This document shows, piece after piece, positions 1 through 8,687 of a stretch of 64,000 bases of DNA; the first letter of the stretch is position 1, and the number at the start of each line of letters is the position of its first letter. Position numbers and translations under genes: made by a program. Origin of the DNA: Pseudomonas ovata (lineage in GTDB: Bacteria; Pseudomonadota; Gammaproteobacteria; Pseudomonadales; Pseudomonadaceae); assembly GCF_003131185.1 (NCBI RefSeq), contig NZ_QFFU01000003.1, forward strand, positions 299,773-363,772, written 5' to 3'. The notes beneath the pieces were generated by a model. That model ran no database searches and was not told the origin of the DNA. It was given only the letters and a program-made list of their open reading frames with translations.

Positions 1-835
1 GCTGCGTGTCATGGATCGGCGAGAAGAAACTCAACTCGGCGCCCATGCCCCGCAGCAGGTCGAGGCTGGCGCCATAGACAAAGGCAAACGCTTCGTCACG
101 GGCGATGGCAATGCGCACCCCGGCCAGCAACGGCTCGACCGGTTGCGGTTCGGGCGCAGCAAAGGTCACCGGCGGCGGCAGCGTCACTTCGCAAGTGCTG
201 CCCAGCGCCTGGGCGGCGGCATCCAGGCGCGCATCCAGATCGTTCAATTCACTGGCCTGCACCAGCCCCAGATGGCGGCTGGGCAGCTCAATGCCGGTCT
301 CGCGCGACAACGCGCCGTACCAGCGCAGCCCTTCGGTCAGGCTGTTTTCCAGCAGTTGCGCATGGCGCACAGTGCCGACCCGGTTGGCCAGCACGCCGGC
401 AAACGGCAGGTCCGGCTGATAACGCGCCAGCCCCAAGGCCAGGGCGCCGAAGGTCTGGGCCATGGCGGTGCCGTCGATGACGCCCAGCACCGGCACCCCG
501 AAGTGCCGCGCCAGGTCGGCGCTGGACGGGGTGCCGTCGAACAGGCCCATGACCCCTTCGATCAGAATCAGGTCGGCCTCACCGGCCGCCTCCCAGAGCA
601 GACGGCGGCTGTCTTCGACGCCGATCATCCACAGGTCCAGTTGATAGACCGGCGCACCGCTGGCGCGCTCCAGGATCATCGGGTCGAGAAAATCCGGGCC
701 ACATTTGAACACACGCACCTTGCGCCCCTGATTGCGATGCAACCGGGCCAGCGCAGCGGTGACGGTGGTCTTGCCCTGCCCGGAGGCCGGGGCGGCAATC
801 AATACGGCGGGGCACTGGCGGGCAGCGTCACTCAC
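1..835 (-). CDS. cobB: Cobyrinic acid a,c-diamide synthase, 3' part cut by window edge
   Basis: Glutamine- and ATP-dependent amidation of cobyrinic acid side chains a and c in aerobic cobalamin synthesis; cytoplasmic. About 278 N-terminal residues are visible. They carry a P-loop (GQGKTT, residues 19-24) after a short strand, then FKCGPDFLDP and LIEGVMGLFDG, all typical of the CobB/CbiA N-terminal synthetase domain. The C-terminal glutaminase domain lies outside the window. The GTG start at 835-833 overlaps the cobO stop (834-832), so the two genes are translationally coupled and share the riboswitch-led transcript. This is the cobyrinate amidase, not the sirtuin that is also called CobB in enterics. 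Confidence 0.9.
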   Translation of the reverse strand, partial: MSDAARQCPAVLIAAPASGQGKTTVTAALARLHRNQGRKVRVFKCGPDFLDPMILERASGAPVYQLDLWMIGVEDSRRLLWEAAGEADLILIEGVMGLFDGTPSSADLARHFGVPVLGVIDGTAMAQTFGALALGLARYQPDLPFAGVLANRVGTVRHAQLLENSLTEGLRWYGALSRETGIELPSRHLGLVQASELNDLDARLDAAAQALGSTCEVTLPPPVTFAAPEPQPVEPLLAGVRIAIARDEAFAFVYGASLDLLRGMGAELSFFSPIHDTQ

Positions 836-1443
836 AGCTCGATGCCCTTTTGCGCACGAATGCCGGCCTGAAAGGCATGCTTGACCATGCCGATCTCCGA
901 CACGGTGTCGGCCAGTTCGATCAATTCGGGCTTGGCACCGCGGCCGGTGACCACCACATGCTGCATGGGCGGGCGCGCCTGCAGATCGGTCAGCACCTGG
1001 TCGAGGTCCAGGTAGCCGTGCTTGAGGGCAATATTGAGTTCATCGAGGACCACCAGGCTGATGGCCGGGTCGCTGAGCAATTGCTTCGACACCTCCCAGG
1101 CCGCCTGGGCAGCGGCGATGTCGCGCTGACGGTCCTGGGTTTCCCAGGTAAAGCCCTCGCCCATCACGTGATAGCGCACCTGCTCGGGAAAACGCCGGAA
1201 AAACAGCTCTTCGCCGGTGCTGTTGCGGCCCTTGATGAACTGCACCACACCGCATTGCATGTCGTGTCCCATGGCCCGGGCCAGCATGCCGAACGCCGAA
1301 CTGCTCTTGCCCTTGCCATTGCCGCTGAGCACCAGCAGCAGGCCGCACTCATTGGGCGAATTGGCAATGCGCTCGTCGATGATGGCTTTCTTGCGCAGCA
1401 TGCGCGCCAGGTGGCGTTCGTCACGTTCGGGGGATGGGTTCAT
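832..1443 (-). CDS. cobO: Cob(I)yrinic acid a,c-diamide adenosyltransferase
   Basis: Transfers the adenosyl group of ATP to Co(I) corrinoid, making adenosylcobyrinate diamide; cytoplasmic, CobA/CobO/BtuR family. The protein has 203 residues, the usual family length. The P-loop variant GNGKGKSS lies at residues 41-48, followed by FIKGRNSTGE and VLDELNIALKHGYL, family signatures. The reading frame stays open upstream, but the ATG at 1443 is preceded by GGAGAG and begins where the family begins. It is the first gene after the cobalamin riboswitch (about 1550-1745) and is coupled to cobB by overlapping stop and start codons. B12 repression of the operon is therefore expected. Confidence 0.95.
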   Translation of the reverse strand: MNPSPERDERHLARMLRKKAIIDERIANSPNECGLLLVLSGNGKGKSSSAFGMLARAMGHDMQCGVVQFIKGRNSTGEELFFRRFPEQVRYHVMGEGFTWETQDRQRDIAAAQAAWEVSKQLLSDPAISLVVLDELNIALKHGYLDLDQVLTDLQARPPMQHVVVTGRGAKPELIELADTVSEIGMVKHAFQAGIRAQKGIEL

Positions 1444-1549
1444 CTTCAGCTCTCCGCTGGGGGGCACGCGAAAGCAGACGACAGGACAGCCTCGGGCCGC
1501 CAGGCGCGTACCCGTTGCAGAGCATCGCCCGCCGTGATGCTGTGGAAAG

Positions 1550-1745
1550 AGTGACAGGCCGGTCTCCGGGCTCATGAGCGGGTGTTACCCCTGGCGGTGC
1601 GCCTTCCCGGGCAAACCCAGTGGCGTCGGACACCGCCTTGACTCATCTACCGTTGCGGGGGCAGCGCCGGAATTGGACAGGTCCTGACCGGCTTCCCTGT
1701 TTCACCTCGCCAATCGATGATTGCAAGGCACCTGAAACAAGCGGC
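1550..1745 (-). promoter_or_regulatory. Cobalamin (AdoCbl) riboswitch upstream of cobO
   Basis: Read on the minus strand, the leader holds the canonical elements in order: GGTGCC near 1732, GGGAAGCCGGT, GCTGCCCCCGCAACGGT, GCCACTG, GGGAAGGCG, and the B12 box AGCCCGGAGACCGGCCTG at 1572-1555. It lies about 110 bases before the cobO start and points toward it. Elements of this class lower expression of biosynthesis genes when adenosylcobalamin is present. The exact ends are approximate. The expression platform, a terminator or a sequestered ribosome site in 1444-1550, was not resolved. Confidence 0.93.
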
Positions 1746-1852
1746 GAAGGGTAGAGGGTTGGGTAAACAGCGTCAAACAGTATTGAATTGAACCTCACGG
1801 ACGGCGCTTTCTCTATCCATAATCAGCTTTTGGTTTATGGCGAGGCCTCACC

Positions 1853-3169
1853 ATGCTCAAGCGTGTCCCGCATTGCGCAATCATCCTGCTCACCGCAGGC
1901 GGCCTGGCAGCCTGTGGCGAAACCGCCAGCCTGCAAGTGGCCGACGGCTCGGGCCCTGCCCCGCAGCTGCCCGCCCCCAACAAGACCCTGCTGCCGACGG
2001 TCAATATCGCCCCGGCCATCGGCTGGCCCGAGGGCGGCAAGCCGGTCGCCGCCCCCGGCACGCAAGTGGCCGCCTTTGCCGAAGGCCTGGACCATCCGCG
2101 CTGGCTGTATGTATTGCCCAACGGCGATGTGCTGGTGGCCGAATCCAACACGCCCGCCAAGGAGACCTCCGGGGGATTGCGTGACTGGATCGCCAAGAAG
2201 GTCATGAGCCGTGCCGGGGCCGGCGTGCCCAGCGCCAACCGCATCACCCTGCTGCGCGATGCCGACCGCGACGGCGTTGCCGAGACCCGCTCGGTGCTGC
2301 TGGAAAACCTCAACTCACCGTTCGGCATGACGCTGGTGGGCAATACGCTGTACGTCGCTGACACCGATCGCCTGCTCGGCTTCTCCTATGAAAGCGGCCA
2401 GACCCGGATCAGCGGGCCACCTGCGGTGATCACTGACCTGCCAGGTGGCGAGCTGAATCACCACTGGACCAAGAACGTGATCGCCAGTCGTGATGGCAGC
2501 AAGCTGTACGTCACAGTCGGTTCCAATAGCAATGTCGGCGAGAACGGCATGGACCAGGAACAGGGGCGCGCCGCCATCTGGGAAGTGGACCGCGCTTCAG
2601 GGCAGAAACGCCTATTTGCCTCGGGACTGCGCAACCCCAACGGCATGGACTGGGAACCGGTGACCGGCAAACTCTGGACCGCCGTCAACGAGCGCGACGA
2701 AATCGGCAGCGACCTGGTACCCGACTACGTGACCTCGGTGCAGGACGGCGGCTTTTATGGCTGGCCCTACAGCTACTACGGCCAGCACGTCGATGAACGC
2801 GTGCAGCCACAAGAGCCGCAGAAAGTCGCCAGCGCCCTGGTGCCCGATTATGCCGTGGGGCCGCACACCGCTTCGCTCGGGCTGGTGTTCGCCGACGGCA
2901 AGACCCTGGCCGCGCCGTTCGATGAGGGCATGTTCATCGGCCAGCACGGCTCATGGAACCGCAAGCCGCACAGCGGCTACAAGGTGGTGTTCATCCCGTT
3001 CAAGGCCGGCAAGCCTGCAGGCCAGCCGGTCGATGTGCTGAGCGGGTTCCTGGACAAGGACGAGAAAGCCATGGGCCGCCCGGTGGGCGTGGTCAACGAC
3101 CAGCGTGGCGGCCTGCTGGTGGCGGACGATGTAGGCAACCGCATCTGGCGCGTGACATCAGCCAGGTAA
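1853..3169 (+). CDS. PQQ-dependent sugar (sorbosone-type) dehydrogenase lipoprotein
   Basis: A 438-residue secreted protein with a lipoprotein signal (hydrophobic residues 7-20, lipobox LAAC with Cys21), so probably anchored in the outer membrane facing the periplasm. The mature part is a glucose/sorbosone dehydrogenase beta-propeller. Blades carry motifs such as LDHPRWLYVLPNGDVLVAE, NSPFGM, GLRNPNGMDWEP, GGFYGWPYSYYG and GQHGSWNRKP, typical of the GSDH family that uses PQQ and calcium. The physiological sugar or aldose cannot be read from sequence. It is monocistronic: the riboswitch region lies divergent upstream and a strong hairpin lies downstream. The ATG at 1853 gives the signal peptide directly. 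Confidence 0.85.
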   Translation: MLKRVPHCAIILLTAGGLAACGETASLQVADGSGPAPQLPAPNKTLLPTVNIAPAIGWPEGGKPVAAPGTQVAAFAEGLDHPRWLYVLPNGDVLVAESNTPAKETSGGLRDWIAKKVMSRAGAGVPSANRITLLRDADRDGVAETRSVLLENLNSPFGMTLVGNTLYVADTDRLLGFSYESGQTRISGPPAVITDLPGGELNHHWTKNVIASRDGSKLYVTVGSNSNVGENGMDQEQGRAAIWEVDRASGQKRLFASGLRNPNGMDWEPVTGKLWTAVNERDEIGSDLVPDYVTSVQDGGFYGWPYSYYGQHVDERVQPQEPQKVASALVPDYAVGPHTASLGLVFADGKTLAAPFDEGMFIGQHGSWNRKPHSGYKVVFIPFKAGKPAGQPVDVLSGFLDKDEKAMGRPVGVVNDQRGGLLVADDVGNRIWRVTSAR

Positions 3170-3173
3170 TCAG

Positions 3174-3209
3174 ATGGACTCGCCCACGCCGAGGCGTGGG
3201 CGAGTCCAT
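3174..3209. terminator. Strong hairpin between convergent genes
   Basis: A perfect 17-bp inverted repeat (ATGGACTCGCCCACGCC at 3174-3190 against 3193-3209) with a 2-base spacer. It lies 4 bases after the sugar dehydrogenase stop and 30 bases before the end of the convergent NlpC/P60 gene. No U-run follows on either strand, so it may act as a bidirectional block or mRNA-stabilising hairpin rather than a classical intrinsic terminator. Confidence 0.6.
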
Positions 3210-3239
3210 CCGATTACAGAGCAGAATAAAGACTGTGAA

Positions 3240-3782
3240 TCACCGGCCGTTCTGCGCCAGGCTTTCCGGGCGGATCACGCGCTTGGCGTTCAGATAGGCC
3301 TTCTGCCAGTAAGGCTTGCTCAGGCTGTCGAGCTTGACCGTGCCGCCGGTGGCCGGTGCATGCACGAAGCGCCCTTCACCGACATAGATACCGGCATGCG
3401 ACACCTGCGAGCCGCCGGAGGTGGCGAAGAACACCAGGTCGCCGGTCTGCAACTGTTCACGCCCCACGGTCGGCGCGTTCATCACGATCATGTCGCGCGT
3501 CGAGCGTGGCAGGCTGATGCCGGCCATGTCACGGTACACATAGCCGATCAGGCCGCTGCAATCGAAACCGGAATCCGGGGTATTGCCGCCCCAGCGATAT
3601 GGCGTACCCACCAGCCCCAAGGCACGAAACAGCACATCCTCGACCGCCGGTGACGCTACGGTCGCGGGCGCAGCCAGCACGGGGCGCTGAACGATACGGG
3701 GTTTCTGGGGGGGTGGTGCGCTGGCGCAGGCGCCGAGCAGCGCTGCGAGGGAAATCACCATCAGGCGTAACGTCATCGACAT
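3240..3782 (-). CDS. NlpC/P60 (C40) peptidoglycan endopeptidase lipoprotein
   Basis: A 180-residue cell-wall hydrolase expected to cleave peptide cross-links of murein in the periplasm. The signal peptide ends in lipobox LGAC (Cys18), followed by a Pro-rich linker and the NlpC/P60 domain: catalytic Cys75 in GFDCSGL, His129 in VSHAGIYVG, and His141 as the third residue. I chose the ATG at 3782 because it begins the signal peptide and has GGGAG upstream; the longer reading frame adds a charged, implausible extension. The next minus-strand gene upstream (3856-4557) is a paralogue with the same layout. Confidence 0.9.
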   Translation of the reverse strand: MSMTLRLMVISLAALLGACASAPPPQKPRIVQRPVLAAPATVASPAVEDVLFRALGLVGTPYRWGGNTPDSGFDCSGLIGYVYRDMAGISLPRSTRDMIVMNAPTVGREQLQTGDLVFFATSGGSQVSHAGIYVGEGRFVHAPATGGTVKLDSLSKPYWQKAYLNAKRVIRPESLAQNGR

Positions 3783-3855
3783 AACCACAACTACTCCCTT
3801 CGGATGCGGCCTTGTTGCCGAAAGCACAAAGCCCGGTCAGGGACCGGGCATCACG

Positions 3856-4557
3856 TTATTTATGGCGTTTGATAGTAGCGGGTTTTACGCTGGTCGAGGT
3901 CATCGCCGTGGTCTGCACGTCGCCGCTTGGCGGTGCCAGCACCAGGGCGCGCTTGGCCTCGATGAAGGTCTTGCTCCAGTACGAGTCGTCCAGGCTGTCG
4001 ATCCGGACTCCGCCGCTGCGGCGGCTGCTGGAATGAATGAACTGCGCATCCCCCAGGTAGATCGCTGCATGGCTGACACGACCGCGACCGGCGGTGCTGA
4101 AGAACAGCAGGTCACCCGGCTTGAGGTCGCGGCGGGCAACCTGCGGTGCATCGATATTGATCATTTCCCGGCTCGAACGCGGCAGGCTCATGCCGGCCTC
4201 TTCGCGGAACAGGAAATTGATGAAACCGCTGCAATCGAAGCCCGAGGTAGTCGAGCTGCCGCCAAAACGGTAGCGCGTACCGATCAGCGACTTGCCGCGT
4301 TCCAGAATGGAGTCGGCCAGCAACGGCAACTGGTAGGAGGTGTTTCTGGAGAACCCGGCCAGTTCTTCTTCGGCTTCCTGCTCCTGCTGCAATTGAGCAG
4401 TGTGGGCATGACGCACGCCGGACTGGGCGGTGATGGAATGGGTGTACTGCGCCTGGTGTTCAGGCTGCGGCTGGGTGACCGATGACTGGGTCGAGCAACC
4501 GAACAGAAACGTGGCAAAAAGCAGTGGCACGAGGGGTGCGAAGCGAACAACTTGCAT
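3856..4557 (-). CDS. NlpC/P60 (C40) peptidoglycan endopeptidase lipoprotein, paralogue
   Basis: A 233-residue protein with a lipoprotein signal (lipobox FGC, Cys21), a Gln/Glu-rich and probably helical linker over residues 28-68, and a C-terminal NlpC/P60 domain with Cys109 (GFDCSGF), His163 (VSHAAIYLG) and His175. The domain closely resembles that of the downstream gene (shared SLPRS, GDL.FF, VSHA.IY), so the pair looks like an old tandem duplication. The start at 4557 was chosen because it opens the signal peptide; an upstream ATG would add 21 residues ahead of it. Predicted periplasmic murein DD- or LD-endopeptidase; specificity is unknown. Confidence 0.9.
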   Translation of the reverse strand: MQVVRFAPLVPLLFATFLFGCSTQSSVTQPQPEHQAQYTHSITAQSGVRHAHTAQLQQEQEAEEELAGFSRNTSYQLPLLADSILERGKSLIGTRYRFGGSSTTSGFDCSGFINFLFREEAGMSLPRSSREMINIDAPQVARRDLKPGDLLFFSTAGRGRVSHAAIYLGDAQFIHSSSRRSGGVRIDSLDDSYWSKTFIEAKRALVLAPPSGDVQTTAMTSTSVKPATIKRHK

Positions 4558-4631
4558 GGGCACGACCGTGGCGGAAAATTCAGGAGCCGCGACTATGCCT
4601 TCAATGAAAGTGATTTGCAAATTCTATCGAA

Positions 4632-5396
4632 TTAAATGTGACTTATGAGTTCAGGCATGACATGTGCCGCCCGCCCCTTGAGAAACACGTCCATGGCGGC
4701 ACTGTGATCAGTGGCCAAGGGATTGATTTCCAAGGTAAACCCGCCTGAGACACGGGCGCGCAGCACAGGTTCCTGGATATAAGGAAAACTGGCAGTGGTG
4801 CCAATGCTTAGAACCGCATCGAACCCCAGGCTCATCTGCTGTTCCAGAGCGCTCAAGGCCTGTTCCGGCAGCATTTCCTGAAACAACACGACCGGCGGTC
4901 GCAAAATGCCATTACACACCCTGCAGAGGGGCGGCAAGGGTCGTTGCAGGTGCTCGCTCAGGTGAGGATCCTGTGCGCCGCATGCCTGGCAGAACAGCAG
5001 TGCCATCTGCCCGTGAATTTCGATCAGTCGTTCCGGCGGACTGCCAGCGGCACGGTGATACCCGTCGACGTTCTGGGTCAGCACCCAGCACTCGGGCTTG
5101 AGACGCTGCAACTGGGCAATGGCGTAATGCGCGACATTGGGTTCGCCGCCCAGGCAGGCACTGCCCAACTGAGCAATGTACTTCCAGCACAGTGCCGGGT
5201 CGCGGCGCAGCATCGGCCCCGACAGGGCCACTTCGATGGGCAGGTCGTCATCGGTGCGGCCGTTGTACAGGCCGCCGACGCCCCGGTAGGTCGGCAACCC
5301 CGAATCGGCGGACAGCCCGGCCCCGGTGATCACCAGAATGCGGCGGGCATGGCGCAGCGCTGCACCGGCCTGGCGCATCAACTGCGGGTCTACCAC
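4632..5396 (-). CDS. Sir2-family NAD-dependent protein deacylase
   Basis: A 254-residue sirtuin that removes acyl groups from lysine using NAD+, giving nicotinamide and O-acyl-ADP-ribose; cytoplasmic. Visible motifs are the NAD-binding GAGLSADSG (residues 25-33) and TQNVDGYHRAAG, containing the catalytic-loop NVD but with the His in YHRAAG. The general-base His lies in IEIHG. The zinc cysteines are CQAC and CRVC, and TTASFPY falls in the Rossmann part. Its start overlaps the end of hda by 7 bases, so the two are probably co-transcribed from the hda side. Confidence 0.9.
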   Translation of the reverse strand: MVDPQLMRQAGAALRHARRILVITGAGLSADSGLPTYRGVGGLYNGRTDDDLPIEVALSGPMLRRDPALCWKYIAQLGSACLGGEPNVAHYAIAQLQRLKPECWVLTQNVDGYHRAAGSPPERLIEIHGQMALLFCQACGAQDPHLSEHLQRPLPPLCRVCNGILRPPVVLFQEMLPEQALSALEQQMSLGFDAVLSIGTTASFPYIQEPVLRARVSGGFTLEINPLATDHSAAMDVFLKGRAAHVMPELISHI

Positions 5397-6094
5397 CCAA
5401 GGGTTTCCTTGAGAAAGGGAATGGTCAGCTTGCGCTTCTCCTGCAATGACGCCTGGTCGAGGCGCTCAAGCAGATCGAACAGCGCGCTCATGCTGCGCGT
5501 GCCGCGCGTGAGGATGAAGTGCCCCACGTCATCGGTGAGGTGCAGGCCGCGGCGTGACGCGCGCAATTGCAGTGCACGCAGTTTGTCTTCATCGGACAGG
5601 CCGCGCATCTGGAACACCAGGGCCATGGTCAGCCGCGACTTGAGGTCGGGCAGCTTGATCGGCAGTTCACGGGGCGACTTGGAGGCGGCGATCAGCAGGC
5701 GTCGGCCGCTGTCGCGCAGGCGATTGAACAGATGGAACAGCGCTTCTTCCCAGTCCGGCTTGCCGGCAATGGCCTGCAGGTCGTCCAGGCACACCAGCTC
5801 GTATTGCTCCAGATGGTCGAACAGCTCGACGCCCTCTTCGAGCAACTGGGCCAGGGGCAGGTACACCGCCGGCTCACCGAGCTGCTTGAAACGCAGGCAC
5901 GCGGCCTGCAACAGGTGCGTACGACCTACCCCGTCCTTGCCCCACAGGTAGATCAGGCTTTCGGTCCACCCCGCGTCCGCTTCACACAGGCGCTCGACAT
6001 AGCCCAGCGCCGCTGCATTGGCGCCGGGGTAGTAATTGACGAACGTGGCGTCGTCACGCAGACGCACACTCAAGGGCAGCTGAACGGGTTTCAT
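5390..6094 (-). CDS. hda: DnaA regulatory inactivator Hda
   Basis: A 234-residue AAA+ protein that, bound to the DNA-loaded sliding clamp, stimulates hydrolysis of DnaA-bound ATP and so limits re-initiation. The N-terminal clamp-binding hexapeptide QLPLSV is at residues 5-10. A DnaA-like fold follows, with the degenerate P-loop GKDGVGRTH, Walker B LVCLDDLQAI and the sensor region DLKSRL. The start at 6094 places the clamp motif at the N-terminus as in the family; the upstream extension is rejected. It is followed by the overlapping sirtuin gene. An Arg in place of the usual P-loop Lys (GRT for GKT) is noteworthy, though nucleotide-binding detail varies in Hda. Confidence 0.93.
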   Translation of the reverse strand: MKPVQLPLSVRLRDDATFVNYYPGANAAALGYVERLCEADAGWTESLIYLWGKDGVGRTHLLQAACLRFKQLGEPAVYLPLAQLLEEGVELFDHLEQYELVCLDDLQAIAGKPDWEEALFHLFNRLRDSGRRLLIAASKSPRELPIKLPDLKSRLTMALVFQMRGLSDEDKLRALQLRASRRGLHLTDDVGHFILTRGTRSMSALFDLLERLDQASLQEKRKLTIPFLKETLGW

Positions 6095-6230
6095 GCTGGC
6101 TGGGCGCTTCCTGGGAGCAAGCGAACCTCGCGAAAAAGAATGCAAAGTCTATACCTGCAAGGCGGGCCGCACAATGCGACGCACCCCAAGGAAAATCAAA
6201 GGCTTGCAGGCGCGCCCAGTGCCAGTGCGC

Positions 6231-7304
6231 TCAAAGCTCCGGATCGCGCGTGCCGGCGTAGACATCCGACGCCTTGTATAGCGTATGAACATGACGCAAC
6301 AGCACCATGATCACCGCAGCCACCGGCAGTGCCAGCAGGATGCCGGTAAAACCGAACAGTTCGCCACCGGCCAGGATCGCGAAAATCACCGCCACCGGGT
6401 GCAGGCCGATGCGATCGCCCACCAGCAACGGTGTCAGCACCATGCCTTCCAGTGCCTGGCCGACCATGAACACCGCCACGATGCCCAGCATCGGATACAG
6501 GTCACCTCCAAACTGGAACAGCCCGGCGATCAGCGCCGCGCCAATGCCGATCACAAAGCCCATATAAGGCACGATGGCCGCCAGCCCGGCGATCACACCG
6601 ATCAGCAGGCCCAGTTCCAGGCCCACCAGCATCAGGCCGGCGGCGTAGATCACCCCCAGCGCCACCATCACCAGCAACTGACCGCGAATGAACGCGCCCA
6701 GCACCTCATGACACTCACCGGCCAGGCTGACGATGCGCGCCTCGCGCTGGCGCGGCAGCAGGCCATGGATCTTGCCCATCATCACGTCCCAGTCGCGCAA
6801 CAGGTAGAAGCACACCACCGGGATCAGCACCAGGTTGGTCAGCCAGCCAATCAAGGCCAGGCTTGAAGCCGTGGCCTGCGACAGCACCAGGCTGACGACA
6901 TCACCCGCTTCGCCGATGTGCCCGGACAGCGAAGTCTTGAGCTTGTCGAAACGCCAGAAGCCATCGGACAGGCCAAACTTGGCCTGGGCCCAGGGCAACG
7001 CTGTGTGCTGCAGCCAGTCGAGTATTTGCGGCGCCAGCTCGTAGAGGCGCATCAACTGACGGAACAGCATCGGCACCAGCACCAGCAGCAAGGCCATCAG
7101 CACCAGAGTGAACAAGCCGAACACCGCCACCACGCCCAATGTACGGGACAGGCCGAGTCGCTCCAGGCGATCGACCAGCGGGTCACCCATATAAGCCAGC
7201 AGCAATGCCACCAGAAACGGCATCAGAATGGTGTGCAGCACCCCCAGAAAGACCAGCAGCAACACCGCACCACCCAGCCAGAACCAACGCCGCGAATCCG
7301 TCAT
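6231..7304 (-). CDS. AI-2E family (PerM/TqsA-like) membrane transporter
   Basis: A 357-residue polytopic inner-membrane protein. Paired hydrophobic helices lie at about residues 8-40 and 58-85, a soluble amphipathic stretch at about 95-150, and four or more helices follow from about 155 to 340 (for example GVIAGLAAIVPYMGFVIGIGAALIAG). The family (AI-2E_transport) includes the autoinducer-2 exporter TqsA and the permease PerM; substrate cannot be assigned here. It sits just upstream of hda on the same strand, with a 136-base gap, and downstream of the DUF2066 gene, an arrangement common in Pseudomonas. Confidence 0.85.
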   Translation of the reverse strand: MTDSRRWFWLGGAVLLLVFLGVLHTILMPFLVALLLAYMGDPLVDRLERLGLSRTLGVVAVFGLFTLVLMALLLVLVPMLFRQLMRLYELAPQILDWLQHTALPWAQAKFGLSDGFWRFDKLKTSLSGHIGEAGDVVSLVLSQATASSLALIGWLTNLVLIPVVCFYLLRDWDVMMGKIHGLLPRQREARIVSLAGECHEVLGAFIRGQLLVMVALGVIYAAGLMLVGLELGLLIGVIAGLAAIVPYMGFVIGIGAALIAGLFQFGGDLYPMLGIVAVFMVGQALEGMVLTPLLVGDRIGLHPVAVIFAILAGGELFGFTGILLALPVAAVIMVLLRHVHTLYKASDVYAGTRDPEL

Positions 7305-7341
7305 TTAATGCCTCTGCACCTGGAAAACATCATTTGCACCC

Positions 7342-8400
7342 TTACCAGCGAAAGTATAACTGGGGGGCATTGGCCGGCGCGGGCGCCGGTGCAGCGGTAT
7401 CTGATGGTGATGCGGGCGCGTTTACCGGCCCGCTCGCCTGGACCGGCAGCGCCTCGCTGGCCGGGACTTCCTGCAAGCGGGCCAAGGCCAGTTGCGAACG
7501 GACCTGCTCGGCACTGGCACTGACGTCGAACGTCAACCGGTCGCCCTCGACCAGCGCCAGGCGCCCACCAAAGGGGTCGAGCAAGCGTTGCAGCTCGGCA
7601 TAACGCTCCAGCGTCGAGCCCTGGAACTGCACCTGCAAGGCGCTGGCGACCGCGCCTGGCTTGATGGCAAAGCGCGGCGCCAGGCGCTCGCTGACTGCCA
7701 GCATCACGGCATCGGCCAAGGCTTCGACGCTCGCCCCGCCGGCCTTGCCCTGCTCCCGGGTATCGCCCAGCCACAGACGCCAGGTGCCTTGCCACTGCCC
7801 ACTCTCTTCACGGGCATGCACGGCCAGGATCGCGTCGGTGCCGTAGCGCTCGGAAGCCTGCTTGATGTCAACGCCGTCCTTGTCGGCCAGGTGCTCGGCG
7901 GTGCCCACGCCCTGCTCGCCCAGGTCGGCCAGCGGCAGGTGCAAGGGCAGGCCGCGATGCTCGGCGGCGCGGCGCAGCGGTTCGGCGGCGCCCTGGCCGT
8001 CGCCAACCAGGTTGGAACCTTCGACGGAATCGATCAGCCACCAGCCCAGAATGCTGGGCCGGTTGCTGCCCCAGATCGGCAGCCCGGCCTGACGCAAGGC
8101 GCGGTCGGTGCTGGCCGGGTCGAAATCCACCAGCAGCTTCTCCGGCGGCCCCGCTTCATAGCCGTACTGGCTGATGATCTGTTGAGGGTTCTTGCGCACC
8201 TCGGCCAGCGGCGCCTTGGCATTGCCGGTCAGGCGCTGCACCAGGGTCTGCACCGCCGCCTGGGTGGCACGGTCGCGCTCGTCGGGCGCCTGGCTGGCCA
8301 CCGGCTCACGCACTTGATAAAGGTTGGTCACGGTCTGCGCGAGCGTCGGCAGGCTTGCCAGGCTCAGGCAGCCAAGAAGAAGGTAGCTGGAAAGACGCAT
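7342..8400 (-). CDS. DUF2066 domain periplasmic protein
   Basis: A 352-residue exported protein: Met, Arg, then a hydrophobic stretch and AQ cleavage-like site at about residue 21. The body matches DUF2066 proteins encoded upstream of purM in Pseudomonas (QVREPVASQAPDERDRATQ near the N-terminus). Function is unknown. The C-terminus (about residues 320-345) is rich in Ala and Pro. The start at 8400 was chosen because it opens the signal peptide; the longer frame adds a Cys-rich extension without a ribosome site. It is divergent from purM across a 287-base intergenic region. Confidence 0.8.
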   Translation of the reverse strand: MRLSSYLLLGCLSLASLPTLAQTVTNLYQVREPVASQAPDERDRATQAAVQTLVQRLTGNAKAPLAEVRKNPQQIISQYGYEAGPPEKLLVDFDPASTDRALRQAGLPIWGSNRPSILGWWLIDSVEGSNLVGDGQGAAEPLRRAAEHRGLPLHLPLADLGEQGVGTAEHLADKDGVDIKQASERYGTDAILAVHAREESGQWQGTWRLWLGDTREQGKAGGASVEALADAVMLAVSERLAPRFAIKPGAVASALQVQFQGSTLERYAELQRLLDPFGGRLALVEGDRLTFDVSASAEQVRSQLALARLQEVPASEALPVQASGPVNAPASPSDTAAPAPAPANAPQLYFRW

Positions 8401-8687
8401 GGGGCAGTTCCCGAACGGAAGATGGCAGCAGTCAATACGAGGCTTGAGACAACAACAAAGCCTCAATCATTCACATCAAGGGCGTTATTGTACAGGTCGA
8501 CGCCTTAACCGAACCTGAGCACCGGCACCACTCGGCCCCAAGGATGGCCCCGGCGCGGCAAGCCTGCTAAAATCGCGCGCCTTCACAGACCGAAAATGGC
8601 ACCGACTCCGGTACGGCATGCATGCATGTGCAAAACCTGGGTGTCGCGGTCGATCCTCCGAATCCCCCTGAAGGCCTGGATTTTTTT
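8401..8687. promoter_or_regulatory. Intergenic region between DUF2066 gene and purM
   Basis: This 287-base gap separates divergent genes. A plausible -10 element for purM (TAAAAT, near 8567) is visible, but no convincing -35 or operator. An upstream in-frame ATG at 8622 exists, but the family start of PurM is at 8688. Confidence 0.35.

Noticed and set aside
1853..3169. Sugar dehydrogenase as a membrane glucose dehydrogenase (Gcd)
   Set aside because: No N-terminal transmembrane helices and no long PQQ propeller of the Gcd type; it is the short soluble GSDH lipoprotein.
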